Source: Pseudomonadota bacterium (lineage in GTDB: Bacteria; Pseudomonadota; Alphaproteobacteria; Rhodobacterales; Rhodobacteraceae). Taken from it: a stretch of DNA of 64,000 bases. The position numbers and the translations under genes were made by a program. This document shows, piece by piece, positions 34,962 to 43,264 of this stretch (the stretch's first letter is position 1; every line of letters begins with the position of its first letter). The notes below the pieces were generated by a model that worked only from the letters and a program-made list of their open reading frames with translations, was not told the origin of the DNA and did not search any database. The stretch is from the NCBI GenBank assembly GCA_020161615.1, contig JAIUPD010000002.1:1-64000 (forward strand), in the 5' to 3' direction.

Positions 34962-35629
34962 AGATCCTGATCGTCGACGACGACCCCCGCCTGCGCGACC
35001 TGCTCAGACTGGCGCTGGAACGCGCGGGGCATGCGGTGGCGACCGCGGGGGACGGGCGCGCCGCGCTGGCGGCGGTCACCCGCGAGGGGCCGGATCTGGT
35101 GATCCTCGACGTCGGCCTGCCCGAGATGGACGGGTTCGAGGCCTGCCGCCGGATCCGCGCGACCTCGGAGGTGCCGATCCTGTTCCTGACCGCCCGCGAC
35201 GATGAGATCGACCGCGTGCTGGGCCTGGAACTGGGGGCCGACGATTACGTCACCAAACCCTTCAGCCCGCGCGAGGTGGTGGCCCGCGTCCGCGCCATCC
35301 TCAAGCGCGCGGGCGGGGGGGCGGGGCAGAAGCTGGTGCTGGGCGATCTGGTACTGGACCTGGAGGCGCGGCTCTGCCGGGCCGCGGGGGTGGAGGTGCC
35401 GCTGACCGCCACCGAATTCCAGATCCTCGCGCAGCTGATGGCGGCGCCCGGGCGGCTGGTCACGCGCCCGGTTCTGGTCGCGGCGCTCTGGGGGGCGCGA
35501 AGCGCGGTGTCGGACCGGACGCTCGACAGCCATTTGCGCAATCTGCGCCGCAAGCTGGCCGAGGCGGGGTGCGACGGTCTGCTGGAGACCGTCCACGGCC
35601 AGGGCATCCGCGCCGGGGTCCGCGCGTGA
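34958..35629 (+). CDS. OmpR-family response regulator (CreB-like setting)
   Basis: A 223-residue regulator. The receiver has ILIVDDDPRLRDLLRLAL, phospho-acceptor Asp in LVILDVGLPEMDGFEA, FLTARDDEID and the VTKPFSPREVVARV lysine. The winged-helix output domain shows PLTATEFQILAQLMAAPGRL and DRTLDSHLRNLRRKLAEAG. It is translationally coupled on both sides (4-nt overlaps). It probably binds the TGCAC repeats upstream of the operon (inference). Confidence 0.92.
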   Translation: MKILIVDDDPRLRDLLRLALERAGHAVATAGDGRAALAAVTREGPDLVILDVGLPEMDGFEACRRIRATSEVPILFLTARDDEIDRVLGLELGADDYVTKPFSPREVVARVRAILKRAGGGAGQKLVLGDLVLDLEARLCRAAGVEVPLTATEFQILAQLMAAPGRLVTRPVLVAALWGARSAVSDRTLDSHLRNLRRKLAEAGCDGLLETVHGQGIRAGVRA

Positions 35630-36585
35630 GACCGGGCTGGCGTCCTTCTCTGGCGTTTGTGCTGGGGGGCGGGCTGGCGGGGACGCTGGCCTTGTCCTTT
35701 GCCGGGTTGGTGGCGCTGCGCTACCTCGGCCCCGCCATCGGCTTTCGCAACGCCGAGATGATCCTCGCCGCGCTGATCGCGCTGGGCACCGCCTTTCTGG
35801 GCTGGCTGCAATGGCGGCTGTTGTTGCGGCCCACGCTGGCGCTGGAAGCCTATGCCGAGGCGCAGGAAAGCGCCGCCACGCCCGAACGCCCCCGCCATTT
35901 CGGCACGCGCGAGACCTTTCGCACCGGCCAGCGGGTCATCGCCATGGCCGAGGCGCTGAGGGACCGCGAGGCGACGATCCGCGCCCATACCGACCATGTG
36001 ACGCATGAGTTGAAGACCCCGGTTTCCGCCATCCGCGCGGCGGTGGAACTGCTGGAGGACGGCGGCGGGCTGGGGGAGGACGACCGGGCGCTGGTGGCGC
36101 AGATCGACGGCGCCCGGGCGCAGATCGAGGCGCAGCTTGCAGCCCTGAGGCGGGCGGCTCAGGCGCGCGAGGTGCGGTATCTGGGCGTGTCGCGGCTGGG
36201 CGAGGTGGTGCCGGGCCTCGCCGCTGATTTCCCCGAGTTGCGGGTTGAGGTGACGGCAGATGCCGAGGTGCCGCTGGCGCCCGAGGGGCTGCGGATCGTG
36301 CTGGGGCAATTGCTGCGCAACGCGGCGGAGCATGGCGCAGGGCGCGTGGTGCTGAGCGCGGGGGCCGAGCCCGGGCCCTGGGTCGAGGTGGCGGATGACG
36401 GGCGCGGGATTTCGGCGGGGAATGCCTCGCGGGTGTTCGACCCCTTCTTCACCACACGCAGGGAGGAGGGGGGGACCGGCATGGGGCTTTCCGTGGTGCG
36501 CAACCTGCTGGAGGCGCATCGGGCCGGGATCGCGCTGCTGCCCACCGACAGGGGCGCGCGGTTCAGGATCGGGTTTCGCTCGTGA
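35626..36585 (+). CDS. sensor histidine kinase (CreC-like setting)
   Basis: A 319-residue kinase. Two membrane helices (about 8-28 and 45-65) enclose a very short periplasmic loop. H-box DHVTHELKTPVSAIR is near residue 123, N-box LRNAAEHGAG, G1 DDGRGIS, F-box VFDPFFTTR and G2 GGTGMGLSVVRNLL. The start is a GTG at 35626 that overlaps the regulator stop by 4 nt; no ATG fits. The near absence of a periplasmic sensor domain suggests that sensing is by the membrane part or through the DUF4173 protein. Confidence 0.9.
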   Translation: MRPGWRPSLAFVLGGGLAGTLALSFAGLVALRYLGPAIGFRNAEMILAALIALGTAFLGWLQWRLLLRPTLALEAYAEAQESAATPERPRHFGTRETFRTGQRVIAMAEALRDREATIRAHTDHVTHELKTPVSAIRAAVELLEDGGGLGEDDRALVAQIDGARAQIEAQLAALRRAAQAREVRYLGVSRLGEVVPGLAADFPELRVEVTADAEVPLAPEGLRIVLGQLLRNAAEHGAGRVVLSAGAEPGPWVEVADDGRGISAGNASRVFDPFFTTRREEGGTGMGLSVVRNLLEAHRAGIALLPTDRGARFRIGFRS

Positions 36586-36642
36586 TGATGTCAGGCGAGA
36601 AGGGCGGCGCCCGACCTGCCGCCGGGCGAAACAGAAAGAGGG

Positions 36643-36999
36643 TTACGCGCCCACATCCTTGGCCAGCACCAGCGCCCGGCCTTCGCAGATCAGCGTCCCG
36701 TCCGGCAGGCGGCAGGTTGTTGCCAGATCGACAAGGTGCTTGTCGGGCCGTAGCCGCGTGATTTCGACCCGCGCGGTCAGGGGCACGTCCAAGGGCGCCG
36801 CGCCCCGGAAATCGAGGCTCTGCTTCAGGTAATTCGTCCCGAACCCGGGCAGCTTCACCCCCAGCAGATAGGAAAACAACGCCCCGATCAGCGGCTCGGG
36901 CACATGATCCGGCAAGGCACCCCCGGCCAGATCCGCGAACTCGGCCATGTCGGCGGCGCTGTAGCGGCGCGTCATCTCGGCGAAGTCCCCCGGCTTCAT
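36643..36999 (-). CDS. MaoC-like hotdog protein, second of pair
   Basis: A 118-residue hotdog-fold protein of the MaoC/NodN group (MKPGDFAEMTRRYSAADMAE at the start, then IGALFSYLLGVKLPGFGTNY and a closing CEGRALVLA). The Asp/His dyad of active (R)-hydratases is not obvious: the loop reads LAGGALPDHVPEP where D-x-N-P-x-H is expected. It may be a structural partner of the preceding MaoC gene, with which it overlaps by 4 nt, forming a split double-hotdog dehydratase (inference). Confidence 0.8.
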   Translation of the reverse strand: MKPGDFAEMTRRYSAADMAEFADLAGGALPDHVPEPLIGALFSYLLGVKLPGFGTNYLKQSLDFRGAAPLDVPLTARVEITRLRPDKHLVDLATTCRLPDGTLICEGRALVLAKDVGA

Positions 37000-37340
37000 G
37001 CCAGCACCGCCTTGCCTTGAAAACACACCGCACCATCCGCCTGGCGCACCGCGCGCATCGCGACCTCCGGCCCGTCGCCCTCGACCGTCAGGACCAGCGC
37101 CTCCCCGGCATAGGCGGGGTTCGGGAACATCATCTCCTGCATCGCATGCTCCCGCCCGGGATGCGCTGCGCGGACCATCGCCCAGAGCCGTGAATAGATC
37201 AGCATCCCGTGGCTGACCGTGCGGCCGAAGCGGGTGCGGGCGCTGAACCCCTCGTCCACATGGATCGGGTTGTCGTCGCCCGAGACGCGGGCAAAGGCGT
37301 CGAACTCGGCCTGCGTGGGGGTCCAGAGGGTTTCGGTCAC
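36996..37340 (-). CDS. MaoC-like acyl dehydratase with intact hydratase motif
   Basis: A 114-residue hotdog protein with the hydratase-2 signature FARVSGDDNPIHVDEGFSAR, holding the catalytic Asp and His, followed by RFGRTVSHGMLIYSRLW. Such enzymes hydrate or dehydrate (R)-3-hydroxyacyl-CoA thioesters. It starts with GTG at 37340 behind GAGGAAAC, overlapping the acyl-CoA ligase stop by 4 nt, and overlaps the second MaoC gene by 4 nt. The pair likely acts on the CoA ester made by the ligase. Confidence 0.85.
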   Translation of the reverse strand: MTETLWTPTQAEFDAFARVSGDDNPIHVDEGFSARTRFGRTVSHGMLIYSRLWAMVRAAHPGREHAMQEMMFPNPAYAGEALVLTVEGDGPEVAMRAVRQADGAVCFQGKAVLA

Positions 37341-38782
37341 AGAAGTTTCCTCAAATCGGGTTTGCGGACCTTCCCGGCGGCGGTACGGGGGAAATCCCCG
37401 ACCACATGGTAGGCCTTGGGCAGCTTGTAGGCGGCGAGGCGTTCGCGCAGCCAGGGGGTGAGCGCGGCGGGATCGGGCACCTGCCCCGGCCTTGCGATCA
37501 GGAAGGCGACGCCGGTCTCGCCCCAGCGGGCATCCGGCACTCCGATGACCGCAGCCTCCAGAATCGCGGGATGGGTAATGAGGACCTTCTCCACCTCGGC
37601 CGGATAGACGTTCTCGCCGCCCGAGATGTACATGTCCTTGATCCGGTCGATGATCCGGTAATAGCCATCGGCGTCCCGGGCCGCCACGTCGCCGGATTTG
37701 AGCCAGCCGTCCGGGGTGAAGGCGGCCTCGGTCGCCTGCGGATTGTCGAGGTAGCCGGGTGTTACCGTCGGCCCGCGCAGCAGCAACTCGCCCGCCCCGG
37801 GCTCGCCCTCCGGCACGCCATCCAGCCGCGCCTCGGTCATCATCTGCGGCTTGCCGACGCTGCCGATCTTGGCAATCGCCGCCTCGCGGTCGATGAGGAA
37901 GCCGGTCGGCCCGGTCTCGGTCATGCCGAACCCGTTGCAGATCAGCGCGCCCTTGTCGGCGAAGAAACGGATCGTGGCCTCAGGCAGGGCGGCGCCGCCA
38001 CAGGCCCAGCCCTTGCAGGCGGCGAGGTCCACCGCCGACAGATCCATCAGCATCAGCGCCTGATAGATCGCGGGCACGCCGAAGAATTGCGTGACGGCGC
38101 CCTTGGCCAGCAGGTCCAGCAGCACCGGCGCGTCGAACTTGCGCAACACCAGCGAGACGCCGCCCCAGAGGAACAGCGGCATGGTGAAGAGGTTGATGCC
38201 GCCGGTGTGGAAGAGCGGCAGAAAATTCACCGTCCGATCCTGCGCCGTCAGGCCCATGGCCTGCGCGATGTTCACCGCATTGGCCACCACCATCCGCGGG
38301 GTCTGGATCACCGCTTTGGGCGTGCCCGTGGTGCCCGAGGTGAAGAGGACATACCACGGCTGATCCTCATCCACCGAGGCGGGGGGCAGGGGGGCGGTAT
38401 CGGGGATCGCCAGCGCCATAGTGGGCAGGCCCAGTTCGGCGGCGGGGGCGGCGAAGGTTTCGTCATGCAGGACCAGCGCGGTGCTGACGCTCGCCACGAC
38501 CGGCAGCAGCTCCGCCACCGGCTGACGCCAGTTCAGGGGCGCGAGGATCAGCCCGGCCTTCTGGCAGGCGAAGAGCGCCACGAAGAATTCGGGCCGGTTG
38601 TGGCAGAGGATGGCCACGCGCGACCCTTTGGGCACCCGTTCCAGCAGCGCGGCGCCCAGACGGGCGGCGGCATCATTGACGCGGGCGAAGGACCAGACAT
38701 CGCCGGTTTCGTGGTCGATGAAGGCGGGCGCCCCGGGCGAAAGCTGGGCGCGGCGGGCGGCAAGGTCGGGGATCAGGCCCAT
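37337..38782 (-). CDS. AMP-dependent acyl-CoA synthetase
   Basis: A 481-residue adenylate-forming ligase. P-loop-like YVLFTSGTTGTPKAVIQTPR is near residue 155; NGFGMTETGPTG, GWLKSGDVAARDADGYYRII, DRIKDMYISGGENVYPAEVE and the catalytic lysine in PRTAAGKVRKPDL follow in order. It activates a carboxylic acid, probably a medium-chain or branched one, to its CoA ester. The substrate cannot be read from sequence. The ATG at 38782 follows the crotonase stop by 1 nt; it belongs to the TetR-led operon. Confidence 0.92.
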   Translation of the reverse strand: MGLIPDLAARRAQLSPGAPAFIDHETGDVWSFARVNDAAARLGAALLERVPKGSRVAILCHNRPEFFVALFACQKAGLILAPLNWRQPVAELLPVVASVSTALVLHDETFAAPAAELGLPTMALAIPDTAPLPPASVDEDQPWYVLFTSGTTGTPKAVIQTPRMVVANAVNIAQAMGLTAQDRTVNFLPLFHTGGINLFTMPLFLWGGVSLVLRKFDAPVLLDLLAKGAVTQFFGVPAIYQALMLMDLSAVDLAACKGWACGGAALPEATIRFFADKGALICNGFGMTETGPTGFLIDREAAIAKIGSVGKPQMMTEARLDGVPEGEPGAGELLLRGPTVTPGYLDNPQATEAAFTPDGWLKSGDVAARDADGYYRIIDRIKDMYISGGENVYPAEVEKVLITHPAILEAAVIGVPDARWGETGVAFLIARPGQVPDPAALTPWLRERLAAYKLPKAYHVVGDFPRTAAGKVRKPDLRKLL

Positions 38783-38783
38783 G

Positions 38784-39518
38784 TCACGCCCTCTCCAGCG
38801 AATGCAGGAAGCGGGCCATCCCGGCGCGGACCTCGGGCGTCTCGATCCGGTCCACGAAGGCCGCCAGTTCCGCCGCCAGCGAGGGCGCGGGATCGCGGGC
38901 CAGCAGCCGCTTTGCCGCCGCCATGCTGCCCCTCTCATGCCCCGCCAGCACCGAGAGCCAGCCCGCGATCACGCCATCGGGGTCGCCGCTGACCGCCTGC
39001 GCCAGACCCAGCGCCTGCGCCTCGGTCGCCGTGATCCGGCCGTTCAGCAGATGAAGTGCCCGCACCCGGTCGGCACCGATGCGGTCCGCCAGCATCCCGG
39101 TCCAGCCGCCGTCCGGGGCGAAACCGACCAGCGCGTACCAGGGCTGGATGAAGGCGCCGGGCGTCATCACCACCAGATCGGCGGCCAGCACCAGCCCCAG
39201 CGCGCCCTGCACCCGGGCGATGACCGGGCAGGGCAGCGCCGAAAGCCGCAGGATCGCCGCGTTCAGCGCGCCAACGGTCCGCCGGGCATAGGCGCGGCCG
39301 TTCCCGGCCTCGACCTCGGCCGCGAAGCGCGTCACGTCGCCGCCGGTGGAAAAGTTGCGCCCCGCGCCCGACAGGACCAGCGCCCGGGGATCGCCCAGCC
39401 GTTCCAGCGCCGCCAGCAGATCCTCCAGCAATTCCGCGGTCAGCGCATTCGCGCGCCCCTCGCGGTGGAGGGTCAGGCGGGCGATACCGGCCTCCTCCGT
39501 CAGCGCCACCAGGCTCAT
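38784..39518 (-). CDS. crotonase-fold protein lacking both hydratase glutamates
   Basis: A 244-residue enoyl-CoA hydratase/isomerase-family protein. One oxyanion-hole segment is VLSGAGRNFSTGGDVTRF near residue 50, the other RVQGALGLVLAADLVV. By alignment to rat hydratase, the catalytic Glu144 position is Gly in ALGLVL and the Glu164 position is Trp in FIQPWYALVG. The following FAPDGGWTG has the Asp seen in PaaG-type isomerases. It is therefore more likely an isomerase or related enzyme than a hydratase. The ATG at 39518 overlaps tetR by 4 nt. Confidence 0.82.
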   Translation of the reverse strand: MSLVALTEEAGIARLTLHREGRANALTAELLEDLLAALERLGDPRALVLSGAGRNFSTGGDVTRFAAEVEAGNGRAYARRTVGALNAAILRLSALPCPVIARVQGALGLVLAADLVVMTPGAFIQPWYALVGFAPDGGWTGMLADRIGADRVRALHLLNGRITATEAQALGLAQAVSGDPDGVIAGWLSVLAGHERGSMAAAKRLLARDPAPSLAAELAAFVDRIETPEVRAGMARFLHSLERA

Positions 39519-40126
39519 GGCCTCAGCCCGCGTTCCAGCATGTCGAAGACCTCCTCGACGATGCGGTCCAGATCGGCCTCGCCCTCCCAGATGCCGAAGC
39601 GTTCACCAAGCGTGATCGCCATGCCCATCAGGGCCCAGGCGCGGATTTCGGCATCGCCCTCGCGGATCTCGCCCTCGCGCACCGCGGCGGCGAGGTTCTG
39701 GCCATAGCCCCGCGCAAAGGTGGTATAGTACTGCCGGTACGCGTCAGGGGCGACGAAGCGCGCCTCCATGACGATGTTGTAGAGCGTGGGCCTTGTGCCG
39801 ACGAAGCCCAGAAACGCCCGCAGGCCCCGGCGCTCGGCGGTCAGGCGGTCGGGGGCGTCGGCCACGGCTTCGGCCAGAAAGGCGCGGGTCAACTTGCCCA
39901 TCTCGATGACCAGTTCGCGGAAAACTTCGTCCTTCGACTGGAAATAGATGTAGAACGTGCCCTGCGCGATCCCCGCCCGGCGGGTGATGTCGGCGATCGA
40001 GGCGGCGGCGAAGCCGAGTTCGCCGATCACCGCCTCGGCCGCGCGCAGGATCCCCTCGCGCGTGTCCTGCCCGCGACGGGTGCGCGGACGGCTGGCGACG
40101 GGGCGGCGGGCGGCGGGTTCGGTCAT
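39515..40126 (-). CDS. TetR family regulator of the acyl-CoA operon
   Basis: A 203-residue regulator. A basic N-terminal tail precedes the helix-turn-helix DTREGILRAAEAVIGELGFA, then ADITRRAGIAQGTFYIYFQS and KDEVFRELV. The C-terminal ligand domain spans about 80-200. It is the first gene of a tightly overlapped operon (tetR, crotonase, ligase, maoC, maoC), so it probably senses an acyl-CoA of the pathway and represses its own operon. The ATG at 40126 was preferred because AGGA is six bases upstream; an ATG at 40132 is in frame. Confidence 0.88.
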   Translation of the reverse strand: MTEPAARRPVASRPRTRRGQDTREGILRAAEAVIGELGFAAASIADITRRAGIAQGTFYIYFQSKDEVFRELVIEMGKLTRAFLAEAVADAPDRLTAERRGLRAFLGFVGTRPTLYNIVMEARFVAPDAYRQYYTTFARGYGQNLAAAVREGEIREGDAEIRAWALMGMAITLGERFGIWEGEADLDRIVEEVFDMLERGLRP

Positions 40127-40254
40127 TGGCATTCCTGACACATGAATCAGTCGTCATATTGAAAGCGGCAGAAAATCTGTCAAGCACAAACCGGGTTTGC
40201 CCTGAATCAAGGCAGGGTCCAAGGGCGCGACCTAGGGAGGGTGCGGAGGTAACG

Positions 40255-41082
40255 ATGCTGAAACTCACGCTTGTGATTCTGCTCGACTGTCTGCTGCTGG
40301 CCGCTGCCCTCCTCTCGGCGCTGGCGATCCGGGACGGGCGGGCGGCGGACCGGCTTGCGCAGACCCTGCGGGAAGGCCGCGATCCGGCGCCGCCGCTCTT
40401 CGATCCGGCAATGGTCGAGGGGCTGCCCGAGGTGGCGCAGCGCTATCTGCTGCGCGCCATCGCGCCGGGGACGCCGCTGTCCCGGACCGTCGATCTGTCC
40501 ATGGAGGGTGTGTTCCTGCTGAACGGCTCCGCCCTGCCGATGCGCGCCACGCAGGTGCTGCACGCGCCCGAGGCCTTCGTCTGGCAGTCGGCCTTCGGCA
40601 GCGGGGCGCTGAGACTCCGCGGTTCGGACGCGCTGGCAGGGGCCAAAAGCTGGACGCGCTTCGGTCTGTTCGGCCTGCTGCCGGTGGCGCGGGCAGGCGG
40701 CAACGCCGATCACCGCCGCTCGGCCGCGACCCGGGCCCTGCTGGAAGCGGTCTGGGCACCCGCCGCCCTGCTGCCGCTTTTCGGCGCGCAGTGGGAAGCG
40801 ACCGGCCCCGACAGCGCCCGCGTCTCGATCCCCGGTCTGGCGGTCGCGCCGATGGAGCTGACGCTGGCGCCCGACGGCACGATCCTCAGTTTGACCGCCC
40901 CGCGCTGGTCGGATGCCAATCCCGACCGGAGCTATCGCCTGCAATCTTTCGGCGGCAGGATCCTCGAAAGCCGCCGGTTCGGCGGCTTCACGATCCCCGC
41001 CCGGGTCGAGCTGGGCAACCATTGGGGCACCCCCGATTTCGACGGTTTCTTTCGGGCGACGATCACCGCCGCGCGCTGGTGA
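40255..41082 (+). CDS. DUF6544-like protein with N-terminal membrane anchor
   Basis: A 275-residue protein with one N-terminal hydrophobic segment (about 2-24), then a soluble beta-rich part: LPEVAQRYLLRAIAPGTPL, MEGVFLLNGSALPMRATQ, VWQSAFGSGALRLRGSDAL and a C-terminal SFGGRILESRRFGGFTIPAR. The pattern matches the family of unknown function DUF6544 as I recall it. It is divergent from the TetR gene and 65 nt upstream of the BNR-propeller gene. Function unknown. Confidence 0.7.
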   Translation: MLKLTLVILLDCLLLAAALLSALAIRDGRAADRLAQTLREGRDPAPPLFDPAMVEGLPEVAQRYLLRAIAPGTPLSRTVDLSMEGVFLLNGSALPMRATQVLHAPEAFVWQSAFGSGALRLRGSDALAGAKSWTRFGLFGLLPVARAGGNADHRRSAATRALLEAVWAPAALLPLFGAQWEATGPDSARVSIPGLAVAPMELTLAPDGTILSLTAPRWSDANPDRSYRLQSFGGRILESRRFGGFTIPARVELGNHWGTPDFDGFFRATITAARW

Positions 41083-41147
41083 AAGAAACAGACCAATCGG
41101 TATGGAAACTGTGCTAGGATCCCTCCGACCAAAGACGGGAGGATTCG

Positions 41148-42284
41148 ATGGACGAGCGGGTGACGGTGCTGGCGAGCACCTCGAAAGGATTGTTTCTGAT
41201 CGATTCGGACGGGGCGCGGCAGGAATGGACGCTCAGCGGACCTTATTGCGACGGCTGGCCGGTGAACCACGCCACGGGGGACGCCGCGACCGGGACGATC
41301 TGGGCCGCAGCGGGGGGCGAATGGCAGGGCGTGGCGGTGTGGAAATCGTCCGACCATGGCAAAAGCTGGAGCCATGCGCAGCTGTCCAACGGCAAGATGG
41401 ACGATTTCCTGGCGGCGGATGAAAACTTCCGCAAGATGCTGGGCCGCGGCCCCAACCCGGATGCGCCCTTCAAGGGCCAGATGAACGCGATCTGGGTGCT
41501 GTCGAAAGTGGGTGACACGCTCTATGCCGGGGCCCGCCCCGCCGCGCTCTATGCCAGCAAGGACGAGGGTGCGAGCTGGGAGCTGGTCGAGGGGCTGAGC
41601 AATCACCCCTCGGCCGAGAGCTGGGAGCCGGGCGGCGCGGGGCTGGTGCTGCATACGGTGCTGGGCGAGGGCGACAAGCTCTGGGTGGCGATCTCGGCCG
41701 CCGGGGTCTTCGCCTCAGAAGACGGCGGCGCGACCTGGGAGCGGCGCAACCGGCGCACCAACCAGGCGACAACGCCGGACCCCTTCACCGGCGAATGCGC
41801 CAAGGATGTCGGGCAATGCGTGCACAACATGGTGCGGTCGGCCGACGGGCGGGTGATCTACATGCAGAACCACAACGGCGTCTTCCGCTCGCGCGACGAG
41901 GGGCGGTCGTGGGATGAGATCACCGAGGGGTTGCCCTCGAATTTCGGCTTCCCGGTCGCAGTGCATCCGCAGGATTCCGACACGCTTTATGTCCTGCCGC
42001 TGAGCGAATGGGGCGGGCGCACCCCGCCCGAGGGCAAGGCCACGGTCTGGCGCTCACGCCAGGCGGGCGAGGGCTGGGAGCCGCTGCGGCAGGGCTTGCC
42101 CGACGACGCCTATTTCACCGTGCTGAGGCAGGCGATGGCCACCGACAAGGCCGAGAAGGCGGGGATCTATTTCGGCACCAATTCGGGCAGCGTCTTTGCC
42201 TCGACCGACGACGGCGAGACCTGGCAGGAGATCGCCCGTCACCTGCCGACCGTGCTGGGGGTGGAGGTGATGCACCGGCGCTGA
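41148..42284 (+). CDS. BNR/Asp-box beta-propeller protein (sialidase-like fold)
   Basis: A 378-residue cytoplasmic-looking protein with no signal peptide. Five Asp-box repeats mark a beta-propeller: SSDHGKSW (about 68), SKDEGASW (about 137), SEDGGATW (about 187), SRDEGRSW (about 246) and STDDGETW (about 353). The arginine triad and tyrosine of true sialidases are not apparent, so labels such as exo-alpha-sialidase or glycosyl hydrolase would be over-reading. It may be a YCF48-like assembly or binding protein. Role unknown. Confidence 0.8.
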   Translation: MDERVTVLASTSKGLFLIDSDGARQEWTLSGPYCDGWPVNHATGDAATGTIWAAAGGEWQGVAVWKSSDHGKSWSHAQLSNGKMDDFLAADENFRKMLGRGPNPDAPFKGQMNAIWVLSKVGDTLYAGARPAALYASKDEGASWELVEGLSNHPSAESWEPGGAGLVLHTVLGEGDKLWVAISAAGVFASEDGGATWERRNRRTNQATTPDPFTGECAKDVGQCVHNMVRSADGRVIYMQNHNGVFRSRDEGRSWDEITEGLPSNFGFPVAVHPQDSDTLYVLPLSEWGGRTPPEGKATVWRSRQAGEGWEPLRQGLPDDAYFTVLRQAMATDKAEKAGIYFGTNSGSVFASTDDGETWQEIARHLPTVLGVEVMHRR

Positions 42285-42299
42285 GGGCGGTGCGTCAAC

Positions 42300-42318
42300 C
42301 CGCGCCCGGGGGGCGCGG
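42300..42318. terminator. GC hairpin between converging genes
   Basis: CCGCGCCC pairs with GGGCGCGG around GGG, between the propeller stop and the stop of the EamA transporter gene. It has no T tract, so its efficiency is uncertain. Confidence 0.45.
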
Positions 42319-42329
42319 AACGACCCATC

Positions 42330-43217
42330 CTAGGGCTCCACCGCGCCCGCCACGCTGCGCGGGCGCCGCGCCGGGCTGAGCAGGATCGCCCCCAGCACCA
42401 GCGCGCAGGCGATCCATTGCCGCGGTCCCAGCGCCTCGCCAAAGGCGAACCAGCCGATGGCGAACATCACCGGCAGTTCCACACTGCCCGCCACGGCGGT
42501 GCGGGCGGTGCCGACCACCGGCGAACAGATGGTGTAGAGGAGCTGCGGGATCAGCGCCGTGCCCAGGCCGATGCCCGCCACCATCAGCCAGCCTTCGGCC
42601 CCTGCCGGGACCAGCGCCGCGGCGGGGGTGGCCAGCGCCAGGGGCGCGAGGCCCAGCACCGAGCCGGCCGAGACGATGCCGATGCGGACCAGCGCCGGGA
42701 CCTCGGGCAGGCGGTGGACCAGCACGGCGATCCCCAGACCAAAGCCCGCCGGGGCGGCCAGCGACAGCAGCAGCGCGAGCAGGTGCCGGGGCTCGACCGC
42801 GCCGGGGCCGGTGACCAGCGCCGCGGCGCCCAGGATCACCAGCGCGGCGATGATTGCCCGGGCCTGCGGCCGTTCACCGAACAGCGCCCAGGCGAAGGCC
42901 AGCGCGAAGGCGGGGTAGGTCATGTAGAGGACACCGGCGGTCGAGACCGGCACCACCTCGACCGCGCGGACATAGGCGGCCCAGCCCAGCCCCATCAGCA
43001 GCCCCGCCCCCAGCCCCCAGGCCAGCACCCGCCCCCGATGCCGCCAGCGCCAGGCCAGCGGCGCCAGCAGGAGCGTGGCCAGCGCGTAGCGGTAGAGCGC
43101 GACGGCATGGGGCGCCATACCCTGATCGGTCAGCGAGCGGGCGAAGAGCGGCACGAGGCCGAAGCCGACCGAGGCGAGGATCACGCCCAGCAGGGCAAGG
43201 GTCTGATGACGCGGCAT
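42330..43217 (-). CDS. EamA/DMT family transporter
   Basis: A 295-residue membrane protein with about ten hydrophobic segments in two EamA repeats: LFARSLTDQGMAPHAVALYR, then VSTAGVLYMTYPAFALAFAWALFGE at the end of repeat one, and SVELPVMFAIGWFAFGEALGPRQW closing repeat two. DMT transporters move amino acids and other metabolites, usually outward. It starts 47 nt after the nitrile hydratase accessory gene on the same strand, so it could export or import a nitrile-pathway compound (inference). Confidence 0.88.
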   Translation of the reverse strand: MPRHQTLALLGVILASVGFGLVPLFARSLTDQGMAPHAVALYRYALATLLLAPLAWRWRHRGRVLAWGLGAGLLMGLGWAAYVRAVEVVPVSTAGVLYMTYPAFALAFAWALFGERPQARAIIAALVILGAAALVTGPGAVEPRHLLALLLSLAAPAGFGLGIAVLVHRLPEVPALVRIGIVSAGSVLGLAPLALATPAAALVPAGAEGWLMVAGIGLGTALIPQLLYTICSPVVGTARTAVAGSVELPVMFAIGWFAFGEALGPRQWIACALVLGAILLSPARRPRSVAGAVEP

Positions 43218-43264
43218 CCCCCGGGTCTATCAGCGCGGACTGGATCCGTACAGGCGGGCAGGCG

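Noticed and set aside
40127-40165. Operator for the TetR gene in ATGACGACTGATTCAT
   Set aside because: Only 4 of 8 arm positions pair. The spacer probably holds an operator, but I cannot point to it with confidence.
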